In this document: positions 35,068 to 44,197 of the stretch, piece by piece
How the letters are laid out: every line of letters begins with the position of its first letter
Numbering within the stretch: position 1 is the stretch's first letter
From: Nanobdellota archaeon
Lineage (GTDB): Archaea > Nanobdellota > Nanobdellia > Parvarchaeales > Parvarchaeaceae
Reading direction: 5' to 3'
DNA length: 64,000 bases
Assembly: GCA_021800365.1 (NCBI GenBank)
Contig: JAJYZA010000001.1
Coordinates: 83,377-147,376 of the forward strand
Translations under genes and position numbers: made by a program
The notes under the pieces: generated by a model
Told to the model about the DNA's origin: nothing
Databases searched by the model: none
What the model saw: the letters and a program-made list of their open reading frames with translations, nothing else

Positions 35068-37530
35068 TTATCCACCTCCGAGAAAAAGGTTCAGCCATTG
35101 CCACGGGAATTGCTCTTGTGAAAAGTATGTTCCCCCGGTTACATTTGGACTATTTGGGTATACTCCAAATAATACATTATCTCCTACTGGAACAAGCGAT
35201 ATGTTAACCCCTCCTCGCATACTAGTCTTTAAAACCTTAAATGTAAGATTTACATATTCTGTAGGATAAAATGCTTGATTTGGTGTTTGTCCGGAAAACA
35301 GTGGCGGGATTGTTGCTTCGCCCTGTAGACCGTTAGCTATTTGCTGAAACCAGCTCGCTTTTATATACGGCTGTGCCAATCTAAGTGCGGGTATTTCTAA
35401 CCCGACCATTACCTTGTCTGTGATAGTATTGCTTGCTATGTAATTCGAACCGGTTGAAAGAGGTGCTGAAAACATTACAGTACTGTTGCTGTTTAAAAAA
35501 GTCGCGCCTGCGCCGGTCCTCCCTAAAAACGCTAGGTTATACGTACCGTTAGTCGTGTTATATAGGTTTATACATTCTCCAGGTATACCAACTGCGACAT
35601 TATTTAAAATTTGTACGGGATTACCATAACCATTGAGGACTAAATTAAATACACAGATAGTACTATCTGCGGAGTTTGTCATGCCGATAGCATATTGTGG
35701 CGACACATAGATACTAACGTTATCACCATTTTGCGCAGTCAAAATCTGATTCACAAAAGTCGAAAGGCTCTTTGGGTATATTTTACTGTCCGGAGAGCAA
35801 ATCGTATTATAAAGACCTTGACTGATAGAAAAAGACAGGCTACCATTCCCGGCTGGAGCTACTATGGTGTTTAAGTTAAATCCAGGCTGCACGGATGACT
35901 GTACAATGCCGCACATATCTGCCATATCCGCTATTATCGGCGCAGAGGCAGTAGTAGGCCTGCCATTAGATTGTCCATTTATGTAAGCTTCTCCTCCATA
36001 GCCGACGAAATAAGTACCTATCTGATCTATCTCATTTAATTTACCATATACATCTAGTGGAGAAGTGACCGCACCGTAAATTTCTGCTGCATCTGACAGT
36101 GCACTATTTGCATTGAGTCCTTGTGGCATAGTACCCAAACAACTTGCAGTCTCTCCATAGACGAGAAAGCCTTTTTGTGCAAGAAAAGCTGTAGCTGCAA
36201 GTATCGGATCTCCGCTACCTACAAATTTCGCAGGCCCCACGAATTGATAACCTGAACTGCTTAACTGTTGCGGGGCGGATACGCCCTGGGAAGGCGTTGA
36301 ATATAGATTATAATTTGAATTGGCATTTTGATTCGAAAACGCCGCAAGCTGATTAGATTCTGACTGTAAGACATTCGCTTCGCCAACGGCATCTTGGATC
36401 GCATTTGACGAAGCTACACTCGCGGCCGGTAGATTATTTATGTCAGACATAGAAGAGATAAAACCCGCATACTGGACTAATTGCAAATTCGCAGCGTTTA
36501 GGTTCGGGGATACCACTTGTGCTGTTTCATAAGAAGCGACTAAAGTGTTATAGACATTAACGGCGTTGTTTGATAAGCCACCTATCGCGTTGCTTGCGGC
36601 AGAGTAACCGGAAGTTAAATAATTCGAAATAGTCGGTGCATCATATCCGATCCAAAACTGAAGCGCCGGCATTCCAAGATTCGTCAGTAATGAAGTTATC
36701 TGAGGATGGGCTTTTGTAAACGCGCGTGCTGATTTTATGCCAGACACAAGTCTCCCTAAAAACGATTTTTGAACCTGAGCTTCGCTGGAAGGGGCAAGTA
36801 ATGCTAAGGGTTTTTCAGTAGATGCTTCATCCTCAACGATACTATTTACAGCTTCCTGAGAGATACCCTCATTAGTAGCTAGTATCTGAAGATCCTCCGC
36901 AGCTGCGGTGCGCGCCGATGCTGTTCCTACCCCGCCATCTAAAGCCACTACAACGACTTTGCCCTGTTCAAAACCAGCAGCAAGGCCAGGATCTGCTTTT
37001 ATTTCATCTATTATGCCTTGTATATCAGACAAAGTTGTCTCCTGCTCGGCCGCCGTTCCTATCGCACTTGCTCCTTCGCTTAGCGCACTTTCACTCCTTA
37101 AAGCTAGGGAGGTTGATTCACTCGAAGCTTCTCCACCACTCCCAAAGACCCCCTTCCCACCCTTTGGTCCAACCGTGAGGAAAAAGCACAATGCTACGCT
37201 AAACGTGCTTTGACCGGTATCGAGTGTGGGGCCAGTAGTATAAGACACATTATATATCTTCGCTCCACCTGCACAGTTATAGGCGTCTATTGCACTATCC
37301 CAAGTACACAAAGAATTATTTCCCGACAATGTAATCTGCATTGATGAAGGGGCCAAGTAAAGCGCATTTTTAGCAGCGGCGATATTATTAGCAAAAAGCT
37401 GCAGAGAGTTCGCACCATTCTGAAATAGTATGCCCTGTAATTCAGCAAAATATATACCGACGAGAAGAAACGCCGCAGATATTATAAGGACAGCCACGCC
37501 TATTACTACCTGCGTTCTCTTATTTAACAT
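35068..37530 (-). CDS. First gene of the surface operon: 820-aa exported protein with helical insert
   Basis: The protein starts MLNKRTQ followed by a hydrophobic helix (about residues 8-30), a pilin-like anchor. Residues about 110-260 form an Ala/Ser/Glu-rich helical stretch quite unlike the Asn/Tyr-rich remainder (SESALSEGASAIGTAAEQET), predicted alpha-helical or coiled. The C-terminal half is beta-rich and Asn/Gln-rich. It heads the six-gene cluster and has a TATA-like element about 28 nt before its ATG. No family is recognised. Confidence 0.78.
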   Translation of the reverse strand: MLNKRTQVVIGVAVLIISAAFLLVGIYFAELQGILFQNGANSLQLFANNIAAAKNALYLAPSSMQITLSGNNSLCTWDSAIDAYNCAGGAKIYNVSYTTGPTLDTGQSTFSVALCFFLTVGPKGGKGVFGSGGEASSESTSLALRSESALSEGASAIGTAAEQETTLSDIQGIIDEIKADPGLAAGFEQGKVVVVALDGGVGTASARTAAAEDLQILATNEGISQEAVNSIVEDEASTEKPLALLAPSSEAQVQKSFLGRLVSGIKSARAFTKAHPQITSLLTNLGMPALQFWIGYDAPTISNYLTSGYSAASNAIGGLSNNAVNVYNTLVASYETAQVVSPNLNAANLQLVQYAGFISSMSDINNLPAASVASSNAIQDAVGEANVLQSESNQLAAFSNQNANSNYNLYSTPSQGVSAPQQLSSSGYQFVGPAKFVGSGDPILAATAFLAQKGFLVYGETASCLGTMPQGLNANSALSDAAEIYGAVTSPLDVYGKLNEIDQIGTYFVGYGGEAYINGQSNGRPTTASAPIIADMADMCGIVQSSVQPGFNLNTIVAPAGNGSLSFSISQGLYNTICSPDSKIYPKSLSTFVNQILTAQNGDNVSIYVSPQYAIGMTNSADSTICVFNLVLNGYGNPVQILNNVAVGIPGECINLYNTTNGTYNLAFLGRTGAGATFLNSNSTVMFSAPLSTGSNYIASNTITDKVMVGLEIPALRLAQPYIKASWFQQIANGLQGEATIPPLFSGQTPNQAFYPTEYVNLTFKVLKTSMRGGVNISLVPVGDNVLFGVYPNSPNVTGGTYFSQEQFPWQWLNLFLGGG

Positions 37531-37551
37531 ATCCCAAGAAGTAGTACGTTT

Positions 37552-37563
37552 TATGTTTATTTA
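37552..37563 (-). promoter_or_regulatory. TATA-like promoter of the surface-protein operon
   Basis: On the minus strand AAATAAACATAA is centred about 28 nt upstream of the ATG at 37530, which suggests a leaderless start for the 20-kb transcription unit. Confidence 0.5.
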
Positions 37564-37586
37564 TGCATTTTTGCGCGGGTTTTTAA

Positions 37587-37700
37587 CTAAAGCTCTAAAA
37601 GCGGCCGTTTTTTGATTTTAGAGTTCATCCGGTTGAACGACGAGGCCTGGCCCTGCTTAAAGTCTGGGAATCCCGGGAGCACTTTTTTGTTCACATCCAT
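37587..37700 (-). CDS. Small basic protein (37 aa from ATG; frame open to a CTG at 37769)
   Basis: Hand translation shows a minus-strand frame with charged, protein-like composition: KVLPGFPDFKQGQASSFNRM near its middle and IKKRPLLEL at the end. From the ATG it gives 37 aa. The same frame continues 23 codons upstream to a CTG at 37769 preceded by GAGGTG, and TATA-like CTTTAAATTA lies about 25 nt before that CTG. The coding explanation accounts for the high GC of this gap. The plus ORF 37612-37821 is its shadow. No family is recognised. Confidence 0.45.
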   Translation of the reverse strand: MDVNKKVLPGFPDFKQGQASSFNRMNSKIKKRPLLEL

Positions 37701-37829
37701 TATCTTCGGACTACTTTTTATGGCTTTGATTTCGTTCTTAAAGACTCTCTTTCTGTTCTTGTCTTCCAGGTTTACACCTCAAATTTTACTTAATTTAAAG
37801 ACGACAAGAAACCTTAACTAGATAAGAAC

Positions 37830-37915
37830 CGCCCGGGGCAGGATTCGAACCTGCAACTTAGTGGTTTCAATTTTATAATTAACAGCCACTCACTCTGCCG
37901 TTGAGTTACTCGGGC
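37830..37915 (-). tRNA. tRNA-Asn (GTT) with a 14-nt intron
   Basis: The minus strand gives acceptor GCCCGAG/CCCGGGC, D arm ACTC/GAGT, anticodon stem AGTGG/CCACT, and T arm GCAGG/CCTGC with loop TTCGAAT. The loop reads CTGTTAA once 14 nt are removed at the canonical 37/38 position, giving anticodon GTT. The discriminator is G. Position 6-67 is an A-C mismatch in an otherwise perfect acceptor stem. Confidence 0.93.
37866..37879 (-). other. tRNA-Asn intron (position 37/38)
   Basis: The 14-nt insert ATTATAAAATTGAA lies between A37 and A38. Removal restores a normal seven-base anticodon loop. Archaeal splicing endonuclease would recognise the bulge-helix-bulge formed with the exons. The exact boundary can slide by a base because of flanking A residues. 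Confidence 0.85.
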
Positions 37916-39151
37916 TCAATTTTTAATTATAGCTTTTGTGGATATAAATTCTTTAAACTTATCACGTATAAAACCATTGAAATTTCCGACTTTATATTCT
38001 TTGTCGTACACGACGAATTCTCCGACGACATAGGCATCTTTATGTGCTTTTAAGAATGCTTTAAAATGCTTGAAGTCAAGCCAAACATTTGGTCCAAATA
38101 CTTTCCTTGTTTTTGTCTTAGGCACATTTTCTATTTGCAGGAATAATTGGACGCTGTTCTCACGATAAAGTGGCTTGTAATCATAAATTGAAATGCCTGT
38201 TTCGTCGAGCGTCCTCAGTAATTTTAACAAATTCTTATTGTATTTTGATAAAAACCTATCTTTTGGACCGGCTATCTCGGTCTTATATCTAAAGAGTCTC
38301 GTGCCTCTACTTTTAGATAGGTTAATTAGGGCCGTCTCCTCATCTTTCTTAATAAAAAATTCTCTCGATGGAGAAATCAAAAATTTCTTTACTGAAAAGA
38401 CAAACCCAGAAAAGTTTTGCACATTTAAAGAGCCGCACACGTTTCTTTTAGGGTTGGTTGGATCAACCAGTAGTATTGGACTTTCATGTGCTCCAAATAC
38501 TTCCAATGCCGCAGCTTCATCCTTATATGCATTTTCGATATCAATATAGACTCCTGGCATCCAGGTCGTAACTGAATTAAAAAGCGACCTTAATCCTCCG
38601 TATTTTATAATGAGCAATTCCAGTGAGTAGCCTGAAAATCCGTGTCTATATGTCTCTGATCCATAACAGCCGTTTACCTTACAGAACTGTTTCAACATTA
38701 TCACATCCGTTCTAAGGTTTTTATTTAATTTAGTCTTTATATAATCTGCGTGTAGAATCGATAAATCTATCGAATTCTCTGTGTTCCTAAGATCCTTCAA
38801 TTTCACAAGTGGTACTATTTCAATCTCTATACCCCCAACTTTACCCCTAAAGTAAGTACGTGTTCCACGCTCTGGTGAGAATCCTTTTGGCACAAGTTTA
38901 CTTAACGCCAATGTAGCTTTCTCTGAATTAAAAGAAACGAAAATGTCCACATCGCTTTCATTTTTAATCCAAGTATTCTTGGCATAAGATCCTGCAAAAT
39001 CCACACTAACTTGTATATTTGATTCTTTCGCCTTTCGTAAAATAAATGTTTTTATTCCCTCCGCTGTTTTAGCTACCCTTTTATGGTCTTTCTCATTAGG
39101 CACAAAAGATTTATAAACGGTCTTTATTACTCTATTAATTTTATCAGACAT
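37916..39151 (-). CDS. cca: Archaeal (class I) CCA-adding tRNA nucleotidyltransferase
   Basis: The 411-aa protein has the class I nucleotidyltransferase signature GSYAKNTWIKNESDVDIFV (about 50-68), where the DxD carboxylates bind catalytic metals, and continues with the archaeal Cca tail domains (HGFSGYSLELLI). It adds or repairs the CCA end of tRNAs, consistent with the lack of encoded CCA in all tRNA genes here. It lies directly behind tRNA-Asn, which is upstream of nothing else on this strand. Confidence 0.95.
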   Translation of the reverse strand: MSDKINRVIKTVYKSFVPNEKDHKRVAKTAEGIKTFILRKAKESNIQVSVDFAGSYAKNTWIKNESDVDIFVSFNSEKATLALSKLVPKGFSPERGTRTYFRGKVGGIEIEIVPLVKLKDLRNTENSIDLSILHADYIKTKLNKNLRTDVIMLKQFCKVNGCYGSETYRHGFSGYSLELLIIKYGGLRSLFNSVTTWMPGVYIDIENAYKDEAAALEVFGAHESPILLVDPTNPKRNVCGSLNVQNFSGFVFSVKKFLISPSREFFIKKDEETALINLSKSRGTRLFRYKTEIAGPKDRFLSKYNKNLLKLLRTLDETGISIYDYKPLYRENSVQLFLQIENVPKTKTRKVFGPNVWLDFKHFKAFLKAHKDAYVVGEFVVYDKEYKVGNFNGFIRDKFKEFISTKAIIKN

Positions 39152-39178
39152 ATGTATGTTTAATGCATTATTATTTAT

Positions 39179-41878
39179 ATGGATATATTGAGTGAAAAAC
39201 TAGAAAAAATACTTGCGGAGCTCGGATTTAAGGAGCTTACAGAAATTCAAAAACTATCGATCCCAGAGATAAACGCCGGTAAAAACGTCATAATCGGCGC
39301 CCCAACCGGTTATGGAAAGACCCTGGCGGCTTTTCTTCCTTTCTTAGACAAAATAGACATTAGAAGCCCAAAACTACAATTACTATATATAACGCCATTA
39401 AAATCACTTAACCGTGACATCTTTAAGAATATTATTTCAATAGGCAACAAAGCGGGAGTTGAGATAGATATAAGACATGGAGATACGCCGGCTAACGAAA
39501 GGTCAAATCAAGTCAGGGTCCCTCCACATTGTCTTATAACTACGCCGGAGACTTTGCAATCAATGTTTCTAAGCAAACGCATGGTAGAGAACCTAAGAGA
39601 TGTAAAATACGTCATTGTAGACGAAATCCAGGGGCTTATGGAATCAAAAAGAGGTACTCAATTTAGCATCGGTCTTGAAAGGCTTAGAGAGATTGCGACT
39701 TTCCAGATTATTGGCTTAAGCGCCACAATATCCGACTTTGAAGCAACAAAAAGATTCTTGGGCTGCGATAAGATAATAGAATTTGCCGGCAATAAAAATT
39801 ATAATATTGAGATAATTTACCCAAAAATAGACGATCAAGATGAAGAGACGGCGACAAATGAAAACGTCAGTGAAGTTGTCGCTAATTCAATGCGTCGTAT
39901 AAAGAATGAGATAAGTACGGCAAAATCTGTGCTTATCTTTACAAATACCCGCGAAGCTGCTGAACTTCTCGGTTCGAGATTATCAAAATTCCTTAAAAAT
40001 AAGGCGCTTGAAGTCCATCATAGTTCCTTATCAAAGGAAATAAGAATGGAAATTGAGAACCGATTCAAAATAGGGGAAATAGATATAATGATAGCAACAA
40101 GTTCTTTAGAGCTCGGTATTGACATAGGCAATGTGGACCTAGTCGTGCAATACATGTCACCAAGGCAGGTAATAAAATTAATACAAAGAGTTGGGAGATC
40201 GAATCACAGTCGAAGCGGCATAGCTGAAGGAAGAGTTCTTACGATAAATATAGACGACTATTTAGAGAGCTTATCAATAGAGCTGTGCCGCTTAGAAAAT
40301 AGACTAGAAAACATAGCAGTACCAGAAGGCAGCCTAGATATATTAGCGCACCAGATAGTCGGTATAGTCATAGACGGAATGGACAAATCAGACAGAATAT
40401 TCGAAATAATAAAAAGGTCATATAGTTATCAAAAAACAACTAGAAAGGAATTTGATGAAGTTCTTGATTTTCTTATAAAACATTATCTTTTGCGCTATTA
40501 TGGTGATAAACTAATCAGAACTAGGCGAGGATTATTATTTTATATAGCAAATATATCCTCGATCCCCGATCGAAAGACTTTCCTTGTTGTAGACAGTCAG
40601 TTAAACAAAAAAATAGGTGTCCTTAATGAAGGTTTCGTCGCAGAAAACGGTAAAGAGGGTAATCATTTCATAATGCGTGGCGAGACGTGGAAAGTGATAA
40701 AGATAGAAGGACCAAAGATAAGTGTAGTTAGGAGTAATAGTTCACTCGCGGCGGTGCCTGCATGGGAAGGTGAACTTATGCCAGTGCATAGATTTGTAGC
40801 AGAGCGCGCTGCAAGATTGAGACATGAAAAAACGGGAATGTTTGCAACGCTTAAAGAGCAACAGGCAAACTTTATCATACCTGACCCAGAGAATCTCCTC
40901 TTAGAAAGAGTCGAAGACTATCTGATTCTTCATGCGCCTTTTGGGAACCGGATCAATGAAGGACTTTCAAAGGCAATCTCCTCCGAGATTTCAGCAGTGA
41001 CTGGCGAAAGCGTACTTAGCAAGATAGATCCGTATCGCATCATGATAAAAACACCCCTGCCGCTTCATCAGATAAATAAATTAATTCTCAATATGGACAA
41101 TGCGGAGGCGCTTATTAGAGATAACATAAAACGCACGTCTCTATATGAGTATCGTTTCCTTAATGTAGCAAAGCGCTTCGGGGTGGTAAATAAATATGCC
41201 GATCCAAGCAAAATGCATCTTAGGACACTCGTGGATCTCTACAGAGGTAGCATAATAGAAAAAGAGGCGTACAATGAAATTTTCAGAGATAAGATCGATA
41301 TCGCTGGTGTACTGGACGTGCTAACAAAACTAAAAAATGGTAAAATCATAATTAAGATAAATGACGGCGACCCATCGCCTCTTGCTTACGAAGGCATAGA
41401 AAGCAGTTATGGCGGTTCATTAGTAAAACCAGAAGAGGCTAAGAAGTTGCTTAGAAATCTAGTAGCACAGCGATTAAATGAAACGCGACTGATTTTGTAT
41501 TGCCTTAACTGCGGTACAAATATCGGTGAATTCTACGCAAAGGACACCGAAGGTCTTAAATGTAGAAAATGTGGCGCAAAATATCTTGGCTTTTATAAAG
41601 CCAGATATGACGCTCAATATGCACCTATAATGCGGAAATTTATGAAACACAAGAAAATGACAAAAGATGAAAATAAAATATTTAATGGTATAAAGCAAAG
41701 CGGCGCATTATATCTTGCATATGAGAAAAGAGCATGTTTTGTCGGCGCCTCATATGGTGTTGGTCCAACAATGACTAGTCGTATTTTATCTGCTTACAGC
41801 AGGACAGAAGAACAGCTTATAGACAAAATAATAGAGGCTGAAAAGAACTATATTGAAACGAGAGAATACTGGAATTAA
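39179..41878 (+). CDS. lhr: Lhr-type superfamily 2 ATP-dependent helicase
   Basis: The 899-aa protein has SF2 motifs: Q-motif region FKELTEIQKLSIP, Walker A GAPTGYGKT, TPLKSLNRD, motif II DEIQ (Lhr usually DEVH/DEIH) with SKRGTQFSIGLERL, SATISD, and motif VI IQRVGRSNHSRSG. A C-terminal zinc module CLNCGTNIG...CRKCGAK follows near residues 780-805. Length and order fit Lhr-core with extra C-terminal domain; such helicases act in DNA repair and recombination. It is divergent from cca, with only 27 nt between the two starts. Confidence 0.92.
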   Translation: MDILSEKLEKILAELGFKELTEIQKLSIPEINAGKNVIIGAPTGYGKTLAAFLPFLDKIDIRSPKLQLLYITPLKSLNRDIFKNIISIGNKAGVEIDIRHGDTPANERSNQVRVPPHCLITTPETLQSMFLSKRMVENLRDVKYVIVDEIQGLMESKRGTQFSIGLERLREIATFQIIGLSATISDFEATKRFLGCDKIIEFAGNKNYNIEIIYPKIDDQDEETATNENVSEVVANSMRRIKNEISTAKSVLIFTNTREAAELLGSRLSKFLKNKALEVHHSSLSKEIRMEIENRFKIGEIDIMIATSSLELGIDIGNVDLVVQYMSPRQVIKLIQRVGRSNHSRSGIAEGRVLTINIDDYLESLSIELCRLENRLENIAVPEGSLDILAHQIVGIVIDGMDKSDRIFEIIKRSYSYQKTTRKEFDEVLDFLIKHYLLRYYGDKLIRTRRGLLFYIANISSIPDRKTFLVVDSQLNKKIGVLNEGFVAENGKEGNHFIMRGETWKVIKIEGPKISVVRSNSSLAAVPAWEGELMPVHRFVAERAARLRHEKTGMFATLKEQQANFIIPDPENLLLERVEDYLILHAPFGNRINEGLSKAISSEISAVTGESVLSKIDPYRIMIKTPLPLHQINKLILNMDNAEALIRDNIKRTSLYEYRFLNVAKRFGVVNKYADPSKMHLRTLVDLYRGSIIEKEAYNEIFRDKIDIAGVLDVLTKLKNGKIIIKINDGDPSPLAYEGIESSYGGSLVKPEEAKKLLRNLVAQRLNETRLILYCLNCGTNIGEFYAKDTEGLKCRKCGAKYLGFYKARYDAQYAPIMRKFMKHKKMTKDENKIFNGIKQSGALYLAYEKRACFVGASYGVGPTMTSRILSAYSRTEEQLIDKIIEAEKNYIETREYWN

Positions 41879-42057
41879 TATTTTCTAATACCATTTATAT
41901 TTTTACTAAGCCAAGAATAGGCCCTTATCTTTGCTGTCCTGCCATAACCACAATGAGAACAATAACGTTTTCTCTTTAGATAAGAATCTTTACCGCACCT
42001 TCTGCATCGTACGTGCGGCTGTTTCCTATTATGTAAACCCATTGATCTTGTGCTCAT
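41875..42057 (-). CDS. rpl37e: Large-subunit ribosomal protein L37e
   Basis: The 60-aa protein has the L37e zinc finger: CRRCGKDSYLKRKRYCSHCG and the basic RSMGLHNRKQ start. It belongs to the 50S subunit. It overlaps the LSm stop by 4 nt (ATGA); the LSm-L37e pair is a conserved archaeal operon. Confidence 0.97.
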   Translation of the reverse strand: MSTRSMGLHNRKQPHVRCRRCGKDSYLKRKRYCSHCGYGRTAKIRAYSWLSKNINGIRKY

Positions 42058-42284
42058 ACCGTCGGAGATATCAAAATTATAGTGTCGCCTCTAATAAAAA
42101 CGCTTCCTAATTTTCTTAGCACATCGCCATTCTTTCTTTCTTCCGCTCCATCTAAAGTGATATTTATATGAACGTCGAAAGCGATTAGCTTCCCAGTTAT
42201 CGAATTGCCATTTTTTAACTCAACAAGGATCATCTTTCCCCTAGCATTATTCAAAAGGTCTAGCGGCCTCGCATTCTCACTCAT
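42054..42284 (-). CDS. lsm: Archaeal Sm-like protein (LSm)
   Basis: From ATG 42284 the product has 76 aa (MSENARPLDLL). Sm1 (GKMILVELKNGNSITGKLIAFD, shortened here) and Sm2 (IRGDTIILISP) motifs are clear. LSm rings bind U-rich RNA and act in RNA metabolism. The ORF track starts 27 codons earlier inside the thermosome gene; the internal ATG, 4 nt after the thermosome stop, fits the family length. Confidence 0.95.
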   Translation of the reverse strand: MSENARPLDLLNNARGKMILVELKNGNSITGKLIAFDVHINITLDGAEERKNGDVLRKLGSVFIRGDTIILISPTV

Positions 42285-42288
42285 AGGT

Positions 42289-43935
42289 TTATTCGTATCC
42301 GCCCATTCCGCCTGGGCCTCCGGGTGGCATGCGTGGGCCCTGATTTGCTGATTTACCTGCTGCAATTATGTCATCGATTCTCAATATCATTACAGCAACT
42401 TCGCTAGCACTCTTTATAGCTTGTTTTTTTGTTCTGAGAGGTTCTATTACACCCTCTTTAAACATGTCCGAAACTGTGGGTTTGTAAACGTCTGAGAGAT
42501 TTACGCCTGCCCAAGTCTTTCCCTTCTGATGCTCCGCCCTAAGATCAACTTGTATATCTATTGGGTCCATACCAGCATTCTCAGCCAGCGTCTTAACCAC
42601 TATTTCCAAAGAATCGGCGAATGAACTTACGGCGAGTTGCTCGCGACCTTCTAGTTTCTTAGCAAATTCCTTCAACTGTTTTGAGACTTCCATTTCGCAA
42701 GCGCCTCCGCCTGCAACTATTGCACCACTATCCTCTATCACAGCTCTAAGATCACCTAAGCTGTCCTCAATTGCTCTTTGTACTTCATCTATAACGTGCT
42801 CGGTTCCACCGCGTATTAGTATTGTAACTGCCTTTGGATTTTTGCACTCCTCTATGAATGCTAACGTTTCACCGGCTAGTTTTTCCACACGGACAACGCC
42901 GGCCTGACCTAGGCTACTGGCATCTGCTTCATCTAAAGTGGAGATTATCTTAGCACCAGTGGCCTTTCCGATTTTTTTGATATCATTCTCCGATACACGT
43001 CTAAAGGCAAGTATTCCCGCTTTCGCTAAAAAGTGCTGGGCGGTATCGTCTATTCCTTTCTGGCATACTACGACGTTGGCACCGGATTGCGATACCTTCT
43101 TAACCATTTCACGCAACATGCGCTCTTCTTCATCTAAGAATGCACTGATTTGTTCTGGTTTTTCTATTTTTATCTGTGCATCAATATTTGTCTTTTCTGT
43201 CTCTAAGGCGAGGTTAAGAAGTGCTATCTTTGCATTCTTAACGGTATCTGGCATGTCTGGATGTACCTTTTCCTTATCTATTATCACTCCCCTCACAAGC
43301 CTAGAATCTGCAAGCCCTCCGCCGACTTTCTTTTCTATCTTTATATCGTCAAGATCCACACCTTCAGTCTTTCCAACTAGAGATTTAACATGTCTTACGG
43401 CGTCTACCACAAGTGAAATTATGTGCTCATCTGCACCAGTGCTTTTACCTATCGTGGCTGTTTTAACTATTCTTGCTAGATCCTCCTTACTCCCAATATC
43501 CAATTTAAGCGCGATCTTGTCTAATATCTCTTGTGCTTCATTAGCTGCCAGTTTGTATCCTCTAGAGATTAATGTAGGATGTATCCCTTGGTCAAGTAAT
43601 GTTTCTGCGTTCTTGAGAAGCTCTCCTGCGATTATGACTGCAGTAGTAGTTCCATCACCAACTTCCTCTTCTTGAGTCTTTGCCACCTCAACTATCATCT
43701 TTGCGGCGGGGTTTTCAACTTCCATGTTTTTAAGGACGGTGACCCCATCGTTCGTTATAGTTATGTCCCCAATATTATCTACGAGCATTTTGTCCATGCC
43801 GCGTGGTCCGAGCGTTGATTTTACTGTATTGGCGATCGCCTTCGCTGCTGCGATGTTATTTCTTTGTGCATCTTTACCACTCGTCCTGGTATATCCCTCA
43901 GGTAAAATAAAAATTGGTTGTATGTTGTCTGCCAT
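42289..43935 (-). CDS. thsA: Thermosome subunit (group II chaperonin)
   Basis: From ATG 43935 the protein is 548 aa. It has [16 protein letters not shown], the nucleotide-binding GDGTTTAVI and the Gly/Met-rich tail [10 protein letters not shown]. It forms the double-ring folding chamber. The upstream ATG at 43968 is less likely because a strong Shine-Dalgarno GGAGGT lies 5 nt before 43935. It leads the thermosome-LSm-L37e operon. Only one subunit gene is in the window. Confidence 0.96.
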   Translation of the reverse strand: MADNIQPIFILPEGYTRTSGKDAQRNNIAAAKAIANTVKSTLGPRGMDKMLVDNIGDITITNDGVTVLKNMEVENPAAKMIVEVAKTQEEEVGDGTTTAVIIAGELLKNAETLLDQGIHPTLISRGYKLAANEAQEILDKIALKLDIGSKEDLARIVKTATIGKSTGADEHIISLVVDAVRHVKSLVGKTEGVDLDDIKIEKKVGGGLADSRLVRGVIIDKEKVHPDMPDTVKNAKIALLNLALETEKTNIDAQIKIEKPEQISAFLDEEERMLREMVKKVSQSGANVVVCQKGIDDTAQHFLAKAGILAFRRVSENDIKKIGKATGAKIISTLDEADASSLGQAGVVRVEKLAGETLAFIEECKNPKAVTILIRGGTEHVIDEVQRAIEDSLGDLRAVIEDSGAIVAGGGACEMEVSKQLKEFAKKLEGREQLAVSSFADSLEIVVKTLAENAGMDPIDIQVDLRAEHQKGKTWAGVNLSDVYKPTVSDMFKEGVIEPLRTKKQAIKSASEVAVMILRIDDIIAAGKSANQGPRMPPGGPGGMGGYE

Positions 43936-43940
43936 ATTAT

Positions 43941-43946
43941 ACCTCC
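43941..43946 (-). promoter_or_regulatory. Shine-Dalgarno deciding the thermosome start
   Basis: GGAGGT on the minus strand lies 5 nt upstream of the ATG at 43935 and argues against the earlier ATG at 43968. Confidence 0.7.
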
Positions 43947-44014
43947 TATCGTCTTTGTCCTCGCACACTTGTGCTCACTGGGCTTTTATATGATTATCTA
44001 TAGAGATTAAATTA

Positions 44015-44024
44015 CTATTTAAAG
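44015..44024 (-). promoter_or_regulatory. TATA box of the thermosome operon
   Basis: CTTTAAATAG on the minus strand matches the archaeal TATA consensus. A start about 25 nt downstream would give a leader of roughly 55-60 nt, fitting use of the Shine-Dalgarno. Confidence 0.6.
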
Positions 44025-44197
44025 TTTTCTTGGCAGCTTTTAGCGACTCGTTTAGTTCATGAATCCATATCTGTTTAAAAATCCACCAAAGATAGCAACA
44101 TTTTCAAAGAAGCGTAAAGCCCCGTTCAAAAGCTTAGAATAGTTAACTGACTAACTGAAAAAGCTTTTTAGTAAGAAAATACAAGTTTAATAATTAC

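Noticed and set aside
37612-37821. Plus-strand 69-aa ORF and GC-rich dyads that looked like a structured RNA
   Set aside because: A minus-strand frame with protein-like composition explains the GC content better, and no known RNA signature was found.
42938-43675. 245-aa plus ORF inside the thermosome gene
   Set aside because: Shadow frame of a clear thermosome coding region; Ser/Phe/Leu-rich composition is typical of antisense frames here.
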